A DNA stretch of 64,000 bases from Echeneis naucrates (GCF_900963305.1 NC_042528.1:15204043-15268042); one strand, 5' to 3'. Shown: positions 1 through 11,380, numbered from the stretch's first letter. The notes: a model not told the origin generated them from the sequence alone. Numbers and translations: made by a program.

Positions 1-265
1 GATGGACGAGGACCAGAATCCGAACATCTCTGAGTTCTTCAGCTGGAATCTGCTTCATTTGATGGTCACATGATCACAACAGTCCTCTGACTGATCTGAT
101 TGGCTGACTGTTTTCTCTCTGTCTTTCTTTCTAATTCTGAAATCTGTTTCTGTTCTCCTCTCACAGCTTCACTGAGGAGTTTGAAGGTTCACAGGAGTTT
201 TGCTCTGATACTGGATTTAAACAATATTACTCAAAGGAACATGAACTGAGTCCAACTCTACTGAC

Positions 266-439
266 CTCAGAGTCTCCAGTCTGAAGTCTGGACTCTTCAC
301 AAGACCAGAAAGATCCTTCAGATCTGAATCCTTCAGGTCGTTCTGATTCAGGTCCAGTTTTCTAAGATGGGAGGGGTTGGACTTCAGAGCTGAGACCAGA
401 GAAGAACAGCTGATCTCTGACAAACTGCAGTTCTTCAAC
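266..439 (-). CDS. NLR copy 1, LRR exon 2
   Basis: An exon of 174 bases after a TTTACTCAG acceptor, encoding [16 protein letters not shown] and [19 protein letters not shown]. It is a standard fish NLR-C LRR module. Bases 1-265 to its left are the following intron, in which I see no further exon, so the gene continues out of the window. Confidence 0.87.
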
Positions 440-3400
440 CTGAGTAAAGAATAAAAGATGAAGATCAAATCATTGATATAAATAAATCAGAAATGTCCTC
501 AATGATCTTTGTGTTATTGAGTCACCATCATGTCTAAACACACATCATCCAAACAACAGCACAACATTCAAACTACAGCAGGTCCAGTCAGTGAACTGAC
601 CTCAGAGTCTCCAGTCCACAGTTTGGACTCTCCAGTCCAGCACACACCAGCTTCAGTCCTGAATCCTCTATGTGGTTCTGACTCAGGTCCAGGTCTCTCA
701 GATGGGAGGGGTTGGACTTTAGAGCTGAAGCCACAACATTGCACTCAGTCTTTGAGAGTCCACAACCAACAAGTCTGTGATGACACATATTACACAATAT
801 GTCACTGTGACAGAGGAAACTACATATTCGTCTGGAGGGTTTGAGGACTAAAGACTCAGACTTCTCTTCTGATTCAGATTTTGTCTTCTCACTGAATTTT
901 TTCACTCTGACATGGAACTTTTGTTCTCATCTCTCTCACATTGAGTTTTAATCCAATTTTCAGGTGAAGACATAAAATGTGTCCTCGGTCTGTCAGGGAC
1001 CTCATCCAGGTTTGTCTCCTCTGAGGGACTATGAGGCCATGCTGACTTGAAAACATTTGGCTCTCTATGGTTTTGATTTTCACTGAGTTGAGCTCAGTGA
1101 ACAGTGAAGCTGGTGAAGATGATCAGTCACTGATACCTGCTGATGTCCTCAGTCTTTAGGATTTCCACTAGAAACACAACTAAGTGAATATTTATCTCTG
1201 GCAGCATTTGAATCATCTGAAAACAAACAGCTGACAGTGAAAAACCATCTGAATCAGATTGGATTTAAACACATCAGAAGGATTGATGAGAATGAGAGTG
1301 GACTCACCGAGCCTTCCTGCAGTTCATCACAGCTGGGATCAGTCTCCGTCGTCCCTCCTCTGATGTGTTGTACTTCTTCAGGTCTAACTCATCCAGAACG
1401 TTCTCTGACATCTGTAGCATGTAGGCCAGACCTGAGCAGTGGATCAGGGAGAGTTTCTTCTCTGATCTGTTCTCTGACTTCAGGAACTCCTGGATCTCCT
1501 GATGAACTGAGTGATCCTTCAGCTCCATCAGACAGTGGAAGATGTTGATGCTTCTGTCAGGAGAGGTAAAATAACTGTTCATCCTCTTCAGGTTGTTAAT
1601 GGCTCTCTGGATGGTCTCTGGTTTGGTTTCTGTCTGACCCAGCAGACCTCCTAAGAGTCTCTGGTTGGACTGCAGAGAGAGACCATGAAGGAAGCGGACA
1701 AACAGGTCCAGGTGACCATTTTCACTTTCAAAGGATTTCTCCAGGACTGTGATCAGGAAGTCCTCCAAGGCTGAATCTTGCTGTTTTTTTCCCAGAAAGC
1801 CCTTCAGGACCTCCTTTTTCCTGTTGGTGTGACAGTGGAACATGTAGACTGCAGCCAGAAACTCCTGAACACTCAGATGAAGAAAGCAGTAGACTGTTTT
1901 CTGGAAGATCACACTCTCTGCTTTGAAGATCTCAGTACAGAGTCCTGAGTACACCGAGGCCTCTGTGACATCAAGACCACACTGCTCCAGGTCTTCTTGG
2001 TAGAACATGATGTTCCCTTTCTCCAGATGTTCAAACGCCAGCCTGCCCAGCTTCAGAAGAACTTCCCTGTCAGCCTCCATCAGCTCCTGTGGACTTGTCT
2101 CATGTCCCCCATGGTACTTGATCCTCTTCCTCCTGGTCTGGACCAGCAGGAAGTGTGAGTACAGGTCAGTCATGGTCTGGGGCAGCTCTCCTTGCTGGTC
2201 TGTAGTCAACATGTGCTCCAGAACTGTAGCGATGATCCAGCAGAAAACTGGGACTTGACACATGATGTGAAGGCTCTTGGACTTCTTGATGTGTGAGATG
2301 ATTTTGTTGGACAGCTCTTCATCCCTGGACCTCCTCCTGAAGTACTCCTCCTGCTGGGCGTCAGTGAAGCCTCGGACTTCTGTTAGCCTGTCAACACATG
2401 AAGGAGGGATCTGACTGGCTGCTGCAGGTCTGGAAGTGATCCAGACCAGAGCCGAGGGAAGCAGATTCCCCTGGATGAGGTTTGTCAGCAGCAGGTGGAC
2501 CGATGACTCCTGTGTGAAGTCAGACACGACCTCCCTGTTGGTGAAGTCCAGTGAAAGTCTGCTTTCATCCAGGCCATCCAGGATGAACAGAACTTTACAG
2601 GCAGCCAGCTGCTCTGTTGTGATCTTCTGTAATGTTGGATGGAAAACATGAAGCAGCCTGAGAAGACTGTACTGCTGATCTCTGATCAGGTTCAGCTCCC
2701 TGAATGAAAGCAGAACCAGCAGACTGACATCCTGGTTCTCCAAGCCCTCTGCCCAGTCCAGACTGAACTTCTGCACAGAGAAAGTTTTTCCAACTCCAGC
2801 GACGCCGTTGGTCAGAACCAGTCTGATGGGACGCTGCTGGTCAGGTGAGACTTTAAAGATGTGGTGACATTTGATTGGAGCATCATGGAGGCTCTTCTTC
2901 TTAGAAGTTCTCTCCAGCTGCCTCACCTCATGTTGGGTATTAACCTCTTCACTCTGTCCCTCTGTGATGTAGAGCTCAGTGTAGATCCTGTTGAGGAGGG
3001 TTCCACTTCCTGTTCCTGTTCCTTCAGTCACATGTTGACATCTGGTCCTCAGACTGATCTTATGTTGATCTAAAACCTCCTGTAGAACACGATCTGCTGA
3101 CAGAGAGGAGACAACGTCAGACTGCAGACAGAGAGTCTGAGGATCTGATGAAAAAGTCAGAAGTTCAGTCTCACTCTGCTCAGGGCTGGTCTTTAGACCT
3201 GGTCTGGTTCTGGATCTTTGTCCACACTGGGGACAGGAGGAGTCTCCTGAAGAAGCAGACTGGTCCCAGTGTGAGGTGCAGCACTGTCTGCAGACCCAGT
3301 GTCCACAGCTGGTAGAGACTGGATCCTTCAGGACGTCCTGACACTGAGCACAGTGGGACGGCTGCTCCTCTTCAGAGACATGTCTTTTTCTCTTCCTGTC

Positions 3401-4549
3401 TCTGTGAAAACATAAACAACATTCTTTATAACTGACATGATCTGACTAACAACATATTTTGGAAAAAAAAAAAAAAAAAAACATCAGTAGTTTCTGGTGA
3501 TAAAACCGAGAATTTCCATCTCAGTGTCTTCCTGTATCTGCCCAAATGCTTCAGGATCATGAATATTAATCAATGAACAGATTTTTAATTCTCATCTCTG
3601 CAGTCTCTTACTTTGTCTCTGAGGGTCCAGGTTCATTACTGAAGTTTGGAGGAATAAAGTCTTTGGACCAGTCAGACTTCAGAGACAGACAGATTGATCC
3701 TGGAGACTCTGGTCTGGCCTCCTCTTCCTCATCACAGTCCATCTTGATGGACCTCTCAGACAGAGTCAGTCTGAGAGGGAAACACTTTCTGACTGACAGA
3801 AGACAAAGAAACAGGACAAACTGTTTGTTCCAAAGCTACACACCCAAAAACACACAAATCCAAACACACAGTCCATCTTCTGGACGGAGTCAGTCTAAGA
3901 GGGAAACTGACTGAAGACCAGAATCTCTGTCACACACCAACACACACAGAAAAATAAAGTCCCGGTCAGGTTTGTTGGTTTCATTATAGGTTTCATGTGT
4001 ATTATCCAGCTCATCATCACATTGAGTCAAACTGTTGAGGGGGAGAACAGGAAGTACCTCACTTCACCGTGTCCCCTCATTTTGTCTCGTTGTTTTTTGG
4101 GGGAACAGAGCTTCAATCAGACTCTTCCTCCTCCACAGTGGACAGAACATGCAACTGAGAGATGGGCAACATTTCTAATACATCTATTTTAAATACAAAA
4201 CACTATTTTGTAATTAGTGTTTTATGATGATTAAAAAAAATTATAAATAAAAAAAAAAATCTGCAAAGGAATTTAGTTGAAAAGTCCAAAACAAATAATA
4301 AAAATTTGCTCCACATGGTGGTTGAGTTCCCGACTAAAACAAACTAACAAAATAGCAGCAAAAAAAAAAAAAAGTAAGTGACAGTGAGAGTGAATAATGA
4401 TGGAGCAGTGATCTGAGTGCTGAGCTCTGACAGATGGACAGTTAGAGATCCTCATCTCACCTCTGAGCTTTGGTCTGACTCTCATGTTCCCCACACAGAG
4501 TGGTTTTAGAGGGAGGGGCTCCCTCCTCTCTGTCCTCACACTGATTCAT
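266..4549 (-). CDS. NLRC3-like (fish NLR-C) receptor, copy 1, 3' part beyond window
   Basis: Putative cytosolic pattern-recognition or regulatory NLR. Exons on the minus strand are 4549-4461, 3770-3612, 3401-1308, 774-601 and 439-266. Lengths of 89, 159, 2094, 174 and 174 keep one reading frame across every GT/AG junction. Domains in order: a short acidic N-terminus (about residues 1-98), a C3HC4 RING (100-142), a linker, FISNA then NACHT with Walker A GVAGVGKT (about 282-289) and Walker [11 protein letters not shown] (about 354-363), a winged-helix/linker region to about 781, then LRR exons. No stop is seen inside. LRR exons stop at the left edge, so more LRRs and a possible B30.2 domain lie outside. 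Family membership is secure from motif order; the ligand is unknown. The second copy, on the plus strand from 52.4 kb, is a close paralogue. Confidence 0.92.
601..774 (-). CDS. NLR copy 1, LRR exon 1
   Basis: An exon of 174 bases (58 codons) between a TCATCACAG acceptor and a GTCAGT donor, phase 2-2. It encodes one ribonuclease-inhibitor-type repeat pair: [18 protein letters not shown], then [19 protein letters not shown]. Almost the same exon occurs in copy 2 at 55375-55548. Confidence 0.88.
1308..3401 (-). CDS. NLR copy 1, RING-FISNA-NACHT exon
   Basis: One open exon of 2094 bases. The 5' part encodes a C3HC4 RING (CAQC, then CGHWVC and RQC, then CPQC), which suggests ubiquitin-ligase activity by family analogy. 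A Ser-rich linker follows, then FISNA (around [11 protein letters not shown]) and NACHT with P-loop GVAGVGKT, Walker [11 protein letters not shown] and sensor-like ITSRPAAA. The 3' end (NCRKAR) meets a GTGAGTCC donor. I read the linker between RING and FISNA codon by codon on the minus strand and found it open, so no intron is needed here. Copy 2 differs by 10 bases at this point. Confidence 0.9.
3462..3481. repeat. poly-A tract in NLR copy 1 intron
   Basis: A run of about 19 A residues in the intron between the acidic exon and the RING-NACHT exon. It is a simple low-complexity tract. The matching intron of copy 2 has no comparable run. Confidence 0.8.
3612..3770 (-). CDS. NLR copy 1, second coding exon (acidic peptide)
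   Basis: Follows a CTCAG acceptor at 3771-3775 and ends at a GTAAGAG donor. It encodes an acidic peptide with [15 protein letters not shown] and a [10 protein letters not shown] segment. Fish NLR-C proteins often carry one or several such short SPGPS/SLKSD exons between the first exon and the RING or FISNA exon. The length of 159 bases preserves phase with both neighbours. The related exon in copy 2 is at 52368-52498. Confidence 0.78.
4461..4549 (-). CDS. NLR copy 1, first coding exon
   Basis: Reading leftwards, ATG at 4549 opens a 29-codon exon starting [18 protein letters not shown] and ending before a GTGAGA donor at 4460. This N-terminal peptide (MSxxEEREEG-PPSKTTL type) is a familiar first exon of fish NLRC3-like proteins, which I recall from the family. 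It leaves two bases of a codon that join in frame to the exon at 3770. Too short for ordinary ORF calling. No equivalent was found upstream of NLR copy 2. Confidence 0.8.
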
Positions 4550-6491
4550 AGCTGAGCCTCTACCTGCTGGAAAAGTTACACAATCATCAACAAAAACAAT
4601 GTCACTCTGAGCTCAACCGACAGATGGAGCAATCAGAAATATAGTTCTCTTTATTATTTCAAAATTTTCTTTACCATTTATGTACATTGGTTTATTATCA
4701 TGAGTCTGAGGACAATATCATGTGATAAAGAGGAAAATGAGGAAATTAATACCACAAATAAAGGTCCAGGGGCTCCAGTCACTTAACTATTTGTTCTTTT
4801 TGTTTTTGCTACATCAACATTAAACTGACATCACTTCCCTCTTTACTGTCTTCAGTTTAGAAAACTGCACTTCCCTGTTTTTGTGGTTTCACTGTAAAAA
4901 AAAAAAAAAAAAAAAAAAAATCAGCAGAACTGAGACAATGTTTTCAGGAGACACAGACCTTGATTATTAAATGGAATAAATCGGTGTCTTCATGGATGAA
5001 GGTGATAAAGAATAAAAATTATTTCCCTGAAAAATTACTCGGTTTGTCTTTGATCTGAAACCATGTGTGAACATTTCACATTAAATCAATCACAGTATGG
5101 ATAAAAACCATCAAACTGCTTTTGTTGGACAAAACTGGTCACATAAAACTGCTGCCTTTATTTCTCATTCTTTCTGTTTGTATTGGAGGAAAAAAGAACC
5201 AGTAAACTAAGTCAAACAGAGTTCAGAGGCTTCTCAGCTGGTCAACCAGGTCTGAGGAAACTTTCAACAATAAACTTGGTTACAACCAATCTGCTGCCAA
5301 AAGTAACATGAAAATCAAAGATAAAAGTGATCTTGTTCAAAACATTTATAGATTCTCACCTGTTGAACTCCCTTCAGGTCCATTTACACACAGAGATTTG
5401 TGTCCTCAGGAAATGTGTCGCTGCTTGTTCTTTCTCATCAGTCTTGTCCCGTGTTTGATGTGAGGAAAAGTCACTTCCTCAACACTGAACCAGTTTTCTT
5501 CCTCATAATAGATCAGTCATGTGATGAACTTCTACACTCTGTCCAATAGATAGAGAGAACTGAGTTCTTGGTCATCTTCAAACAGGCAGTTTGGATCAGT
5601 GATCGTTGTTTTCTTCCTTTCTAGAGAATCACACTGAAAATCTGATGGAGCTCAACTTCCCATTTAACCATTTGTTCAAATCTACATCAAGATAAATAGG
5701 CAAATACCTTTTCTTTACAATATTTAAGACTGAGGAGGAAGCAGAATAACAAGTCCAGGTGTCCATATGGACCATGTGAGGCCTGTCAGCTACACTCCAG
5801 ACATTTGTTGTTGTTGTTAGTACCTGTGTTTCTGTCTCTGTCCTCTGCTGGGCTTCTGTTGTCTCACTGGATGCTGTCTGTTTATCTTTAACTCTCAGAA
5901 TCTGACTCACCTGTATTGGACAGCATTTGAAAAGGAAAAGGGACACAGACACTCCATGGACATGATCGAGTGTTTAAGTGTAACACTTGTACAATGATGA
6001 CAACTTTCACCCAGGTGCCAGTGATTATATTGTACAATAACCACTGTAAAACAGAATATAGAGACAGTCTTGGATGAGTATCAGCTTTCTGTGCTGCTAT
6101 GCTGACCGTCTTGGGCTTTACAACTGAGCTTGCTTCCTGCTACAACAAGACTACAGCGCAGAATAATTCAATAACCAATAATGAAATCATTACTGTCCTA
6201 CAGTTTACAAATAATGCAACTATGACAGTTCTGCAGTTAAACAAATAATGTACTGATAACTGTTCTACAGTTAAACAAATACATAACACATGACTGAACA
6301 TGTGCAGTCTACCACAATAACTAATTCCATGTTTTCTGCTGCTTCTATAATTTCTCACTCTTATGTCTGCAACTGAGCACTGTATTTATTTGTATGACTC
6401 GTTTAAACTAAGGATATAAAACATTTGTTGCATTAAGCAGTTTACACAGCATTTGTGTACCTGATAAACTGCTCCTATTAGTTGTTTAACA
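4550..6491. other. upstream flank of NLR copy 1, no gene seen
   Basis: Non-coding by eye. It holds a poly-A tract near 4897-4920. The stretch at about 5000-5600 reappears inverted at about 49738-50270 upstream of NLR copy 2, including the 'catctagtggacagat' motif and the segment around 'gttacttttggcagcag'. Part of 5400-5600 also resembles the flank of the U2 units. Bases 6188-6285 carry about three degenerate copies of a roughly 50-base unit with 'ctacagttaaacaaat'. The short stretch at 6060-6150 is related to 7420-7480. Confidence 0.6.
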
Positions 6492-7102
6492 CAGTGATTC
6501 TCAACCGGGGGTCCGCGGACCCCTAGTGGTCTGTGGTGTGATTGCAAGAGGTCCATGAAAAGGGGTCTCTTAAAAAAGATCCTATGACATTTATTGTTAA
6601 TGTTAATCCGTCACGCTGTTGATACAAACTCAACAGTATCTGCATCCCTTTCAAGTTATGAGGGCATGAGACTTAATTATAGTCTTAATGATATATGATA
6701 ATTATATGATATTCATTGAGGTTTCATACTTTATGTTTTTGTTCTTGAAGAGTGCATAAAAATATGTTTTATGAAATTCATATTTATGTAAGCTACTTAT
6801 TACAATATCTGGAAGCTAAAGTTCAGGAGATGCTGCATAAATGTTTTCTTACATATTTTTGGAAATGGCATACTTTATGGCATACTTTGTTACCTTATGC
6901 TTAGAAACTGCATAAGTATGATTTTTTTTTTTTTTTTTGTTCTGGAAGTTGCTATAGAAAGCTCATATTTGCCTAAAAGAGTGAATAAATGCCAAAATGC
7001 TATTTAAAATGCAGTTTCTCTCTGTTTCTATCAAATTGGGTCCTCAGGGTCGATCTAAAACATGCAGGGGGTCCAGGACCCCAGAAAGGTTGACAACCAC
7101 TG
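6492..7102. mobile_element. hAT-family MITE, complete with 8-base TSD
   Basis: The left terminus is cagtgattctcaacc and the right terminus is ggttgacaaccactg, near-perfect terminal inverted repeats of the CAGTGGTTCTCAACC hAT (Charlie-like) type. Directly outside both ends is the same 8-mer gtttaaca (6484-6491 and 7103-7110), the target-site length expected of hAT transposases. The 611-base interior is AT-rich with no transposase reading frame, so this is a non-autonomous element. The intact duplication implies no later damage at the ends. Confidence 0.93.
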
Positions 7103-7110
7103 GTTTAACA

Positions 7111-9171
7111 TATCAGCTACTGAACATAGTATTTAGCTGCAACACGTATTTAACTGTTTATAGTGGCTGCTTCCTGTTTACAAACCTCTGAACTTATTAT
7201 TTATTCACATGATAACGATAAAAGTACAAAGTAAGGGAACTAGCATTACCCGCTACAGCGGGCACGACATGCTGTATTAGCAGCTGAGGCTAGCAGTAGT
7301 TAGCTGCCTTATTTACGGACGTTAACTACATTGTAAACACACACCACAACTTAAGAAATAAACTTAATATAACTGTATGAGGCGCTTTTGCACTTTGCTC
7401 ACCTGTAGAACAGAAACAGAGACGGTCTTGGGTGAGTTTCGGCCTTCTGTGCTGCTTCCTGCTACAACAGGACTCCAGCGGCCGTCCGCCTCATTACAAA
7501 GCCGAGACTGACACCTTCTGACGCAAATGGGTGCTGATCTACAGTTACCTCAGGTGAAGGTGAGTGTTTTATCAGGGACACAGAGCGTTTTAAACTATAT
7601 TAATGAGAAAAAATAATGCTGGGGGGGGCAAGTTAATTACAAGAACTAATTAGAAATAATTCTGGACATAATCTGAACGAATAAAACGTCCAGGGTGCCG
7701 CACTGTTCTTACACACTGGATATTCCTTCACTGTCCCATCATGAGATTTGACTTTGGCTGGAAAATGTCAGGAGTTTTTCAGCAGCACTGATTTACAGGA
7801 AAACACGGAGAATGTCATTTATCACTTTCTCCAGTAATGTGTACAGTTTTCACTGTGCTGCTCCTGAATCAGTGATGCTGTTGAATGTGTGTCGTCCCGC
7901 CCGGATGAAAGTAACACAATCAAATTGTGAACTGGAATTGGTTACATTTTTGTATTTTTTTTTTTCAAACATTGGACAACTTCCTCGCTAATTCACAATT
8001 ACAAATATAAAATGCACTTCAATCATTTTATTTGCTTCAAAAATGTCAAAAGTATAAGCTTTAATGTGAATCATCTTGCTTGTATATGATTACAATTTTG
8101 CAATGATTTGCACATAAACCAGGGTTAGGGTTCGGAACCAGCTTTCTTTGTGTTGTTCTCTTTATACTCTTGTCTGTCATGACAAAACAGAATCGTTGTG
8201 TTTTGATAAGCTGTTAACTCGCAGAGTGCGGCTGCATTACTTTCTTTCAGACAGTGACTTCCAACATTTACACCAGATTTTCTCCTTAACCATAAAACTG
8301 AGTTAAAAACTAAATTGCCTATAATATCATTATAAATATGACACGGGAAATGATAATCACAATGTTTAAACCGACTAATTTACTTTTAGGTCTCGGCAAT
8401 AATTTAGTGGAAGTGTGACGTAGTCACCAGATTTTCTCTGGTCTGGGGAGTATTGCTTGCTGAAAGTGGTGACGTCATTTAGTGCGTTTACATTCTTCCG
8501 ATTCTGAGTAAATCGCCGTGTTACATTTGTCCTGTGTTACTTTGTACCGGCTCTCCCCAACGTGTTACTGCCATGTTAGATCTGAAATAAATTAATTGAC
8601 GCTTTAAAATCATCGCGGTACTGATGATAATCCCGTTAGCCGGTCTATGACGTTTTCCATTGTATGTTAGCATTAAGCTAATATTGGGTTAAAGTACTTT
8701 TAATGCTATTTTAAATATATGAGTGTTCAGTGATTTGTGGTTTTATTCTGTGGATGACAAAGTCACTCTTTCATTATATTATTCTCTCTTTCGGTCGAAA
8801 AAAGCCGAGTCCAGTCGAGGAGAGCCGAATCTTCAGAGAATCCGTGCAGACAGGGGGGTTATTTTGATGGACACACCATGAGGCCAATCACATGAGAGGA
8901 CAAACTGATGTTTTCACAATAATATTCAGCTGGTAAACTGACATAGATATGAAGTTTTACAGGTGACCAAGAAGAGACGTTTTCTTTGCTCTACAACGTA
9001 ACTTTGTGAAAATAACATGTCTGTGGTTGTTTTCTGATCCCTCCTTCGTTCCTTCATGTCTTCTGTTTGTGTCTCTCTCTCGGAGTGATGTTGTTACTGA
9101 AGCCGACTCTGACCCCTCACTTAGCGGGTCGGTGCGGAGAAACACTCCGTTACCTCCGACAGCTGAGCGGT
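7111..9171. other. upstream part of the U2 unit, no protein gene seen
   Basis: No convincing coding sequence. From about 7740 onward it matches, in inverted orientation, the stretch ending near 33300 that lies upstream of the minus-strand U2. It includes the segment at 8400-8880 that occurs twice more, without U2, at 46783 and 48233. The bases around 7420-7565 look like a promoter-proximal or non-coding exon sequence with a GGTGAGTG donor-like end, but nothing proves it. Confidence 0.55.
9110..9127 (+). promoter_or_regulatory. candidate proximal sequence element of U2
   Basis: GACCCCTCACTTAGCGGG is centred about 54 bases upstream of the U2 start, where the snRNA proximal sequence element bound by SNAPc sits in vertebrates. 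It is conserved with one change in the inverted U2 unit near 31885-31905. The match to the vertebrate consensus is partial, so the call rests mainly on position and conservation. Confidence 0.4.
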
Positions 9172-9360
9172 ATCGCTTCTCGGCCTTTTGGCTAAGATCA
9201 AGTGTAGTATCTGTTCTTATCAGTTTAATATCTGATACGTCCCCTACCCGGGGACCATATATTGAATAGATTTTTGGAACAGGGAGATGGAATAGGGGCT
9301 TGCTCCGTCCACTCCACGCATCGACCTGGTATTGCAGTATCTCCAGGAACGGTGCACTCC
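9172..9360 (+). ncRNA. RNU2: U2 spliceosomal snRNA
   Basis: Begins ATCGCTTCTCGGCCTTTTGG and carries the branch-point recognition stretch GTGTAGTATCTG, the Sm-site region GATTTTTGG, and a 3' half ending in GGAACGGTGCA. Length is about 189 bases, as usual for vertebrate U2. The stem-loop IIb arms GTCCCC and GGGGAC pair fully. U2 base-pairs with the intron branch site in the spliceosome. This copy looks functional; the inverted copy at 31643-31831 differs in this stem. Confidence 0.96.
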
Positions 9361-10125
9361 CTCTGTGTGTTCAATACAAGTCCTGTTCAGCTCAACATCA
9401 CCTTAAACACATGATGTTGTCTTCATGTGTGTAACGCTGAGTGTACAGAGTGTTCATGTTCAGTTTATGGTTTTAGAATCAGTGATGCATTCATGTAGAA
9501 ACATCAGTTTAATGTTGCTGATTTCATCATGTTATATTCTGCTGACCAGACTGAATCAATAAAGTTTTGTTTCAACACGTCATCGTTTAAATGTTGGTTG
9601 TATTTTGCATTTGTCAGCTGAATCCACAGAGTGACTGAAATGATGAAGTAAATCCAGGAAAGGAAAAACATTTGGCTCTGAATCTCAATGTAGATTTGAA
9701 CAAAGAGCTCCAGCTGAAGAAAACAATGCTGTCTGTTTCCAGATGATGAAGAACTCAGTTCTCAGTTGATGCTCAGTTATCTCCATCTAGTGGACAGATG
9801 GTAGAAGTTGATTCCTGAAAAGAGGAAGTGACTTTTCCTCAGATCAAACTGTTGAAGGAGAACGAGCAGCTTCTTCCTCACTGACTCACTCAACTTCTGT
9901 CTCCTGGGTTTGGATTTGAGCCTCTTTCTCAGGAGCACACAGAGAAAAAATAAGATTTTCTATTCCAACAATATACGTGATGTCGTCGTGTATGAATGAA
10001 TGTTTCACTGATGCACAACTCCACAACGAGACTGTGTGACGTCACTGGAGATCAAAGGCATTTCCTGCCTTTCATTGATCTCCCAGGCGACACAGATTCA
10101 CACGTCACTCTCTCACGTTCATGCA
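9361..10125. other. downstream flank of U2, no gene seen
   Basis: Non-coding. It repeats, inverted, the stretch 30941-31640 beyond the other U2. It includes 'ccatctagtggacagatgg' and 'gaggaagtgacttttcctc', which also occur in the NLR upstream flanks. The last part (10010-10125), with 'gacgtcactggagatcaaag', recurs at 24700-24800 and, inverted, near 11440-11500. Confidence 0.6.
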
Positions 10126-10171
10126 GTTTCTGTAGTGTAGTGGTTGTCATTTTTACATCACACACTAAAAG
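10126..10171 (+). pseudogene. tRNA-Val 5' fragment
   Basis: Starts gtttctgtagtgtagtggtt, the tRNA-Val acceptor and D-arm, and drifts through a damaged anticodon region. It breaks off after 'cactaaaag' and is followed at once by tRNA-Asp. The T-arm is missing. Confidence 0.6.
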
Positions 10172-10183
10172 CCTCTTCGCAGC

Positions 10184-10255
10184 TCCTCGTTAGTATAGTG
10201 GACAGTATCTCCGCCTGTCACGCGGAAGACCGGGGTTCGATTCCCCGACGGGGAG
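10184..10255 (+). tRNA. tRNA-Asp (GTC)
   Basis: A 72-base cloverleaf with TCCTCGT paired to ACGGGGA. The anticodon GTC lies in CCTGTCACG and the B box GGTTCGATTCC is perfect. A T-run follows within 15 bases, suitable for Pol III termination. Arms and loops match the vertebrate Asp consensus. Confidence 0.94.
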
Positions 10256-10737
10256 AGCACGTGTGTTTTTCTATAGTATGTTATTAACCAGAGTGATAGA
10301 AGTAAACAAAATGGCCGCACACCCACAGGACTCCGTTGTAGCTCATGAACCACGTGACTGCCCCGCGGTGAGATCAGGGAGTGTCGGGACTCTTCTCTCT
10401 CTGTCTGTCTGTATCATGTCAGAAACTCTGAAACACTCTGAACTTCTTTAAAACACGGTGGATTTACTGATATGAAAGTGTCCAGCGGTCCATGATGGAT
10501 CATCATAGAAAGATATCAACTTTAATTCAAATACATTGTTGTGCAGCATCCAACCTCACAAACTTTAAACAATATTTAACTGTTTGGATGAAAGAGGAGG
10601 CAGAATACCTGAAATATGGCAGCTCCTCTACCACTGAGCTACATCCTCTTTGGATATTTACCTAACCACAGAGGCTCTGAGCTGCTGCAGCAGGTGAAAA
10701 GAAGAACCATCTGATGAAGCCTCCTCTCTGCTCACAA

Positions 10738-10774
10738 GGCTTCGGAGGTGTGGGTTTGAATCCCACCACTGCCA
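10738..10774 (+). pseudogene. tRNA-Leu 3' fragment
   Basis: Holds the end of the variable arm, the T-arm (gtgggtttgaatcccac) and the 3' acceptor strand of a Leu(AAG)-like tRNA. No anticodon or D-arm precedes it. Confidence 0.6.
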
Positions 10775-10855
10775 GTTGCCTCCATTCCTTTGGATCCTGC
10801 ATACAACATCAGTTGAGTGTGACGACTGAGTTCTCAGTTTAACACATGATGTAAC

Positions 10856-11125
10856 CTGTAACCTGTCCTCACCACAGCTGTACATCTCTTACACCCTGTA
10901 GTTGTCTCGGGGAAAGGGAAGCTTATTGTCATATAGTGATGGGATGGCTCCATACTCCAGAACATCCCTGTGAACCCAGTCATACACCTTCTCCAGATCA
11001 AATCTTGGCGTTCCACATGTCCACTATAATTCCAGTGGATAAGACAAAGCACGTCCCTGGGTGAGCTCAAACCACCATCCTTTCAGTTAACAGCCAAACG
11101 CGCTGACCAATCGCCCCACAGAGAC
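10856..11125. repeat. direct repeat unit, partner at 27893-28156
   Basis: About 270 bases, including 'gtagttgtctcggggaaagg' and the tRNA-Asn at its right end, recur in the same orientation at 27893-28156 with small differences. This records a duplication of a spacer together with its tRNA. Confidence 0.75.
11052..11125 (-). tRNA. tRNA-Asn (GTT), degraded
   Basis: The minus strand reads GTCTCTGTGG to CCCAGGGACG with GTT in GGCTGTTAAC. The D-arm is altered (GGGGCG for GGCGCA), the T-loop reads TTTGAGC with C56 lost to T, and one T-stem pair is now G-T. Function is doubtful. Confidence 0.55.
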
Positions 11126-11249
11126 ATGATGTTGCAGCCTGCTGTTCCAACTACACACAGCAACAAGTGAACTAAACACAGCAGGTCTCTGGTGGGCTTC
11201 ACAGCCTTTCAGTAAACAGCTGATCACATTGATAATTGTGTCACAGAGT

Positions 11250-11380
11250 GGAGCCGCCCCCTGGTGGTCATTAGATAGACTGCAGGTGGAAGTACTTTTT
11301 AACCTACTCATCCACTTTTATAGAAAGTTTATGGTCCTTAACTTACCAGATACAACAATAACACAAAGTTACAATGATCA
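11250..11380. repeat. dispersed spacer repeat ('ccccctggtggtcatt' family)
   Basis: The stretch with 'cccctggtggtcatt', 'gactgcaggtggaag' and 'agatacaacaataacacaaa' recurs at 46360-46485 in the same orientation, inverted at 14420-14490, and partly at 25165-25215. It is non-coding and part of the tRNA-array mosaic. Confidence 0.7.

Noticed and set aside
588-905. Extended open frame beyond LRR exon 1 of copy 1
   Set aside because: The CATCACAG acceptor and phase limit the exon to 601-774; the rest is intron.
10834-11070. Minus-strand open frame conserved between 10.9 and 28.0 kb
   Set aside because: Conservation is explained by DNA-level duplication of the whole spacer with its tRNA. Frame is lost in the second copy's ends, and no domain is recognised.
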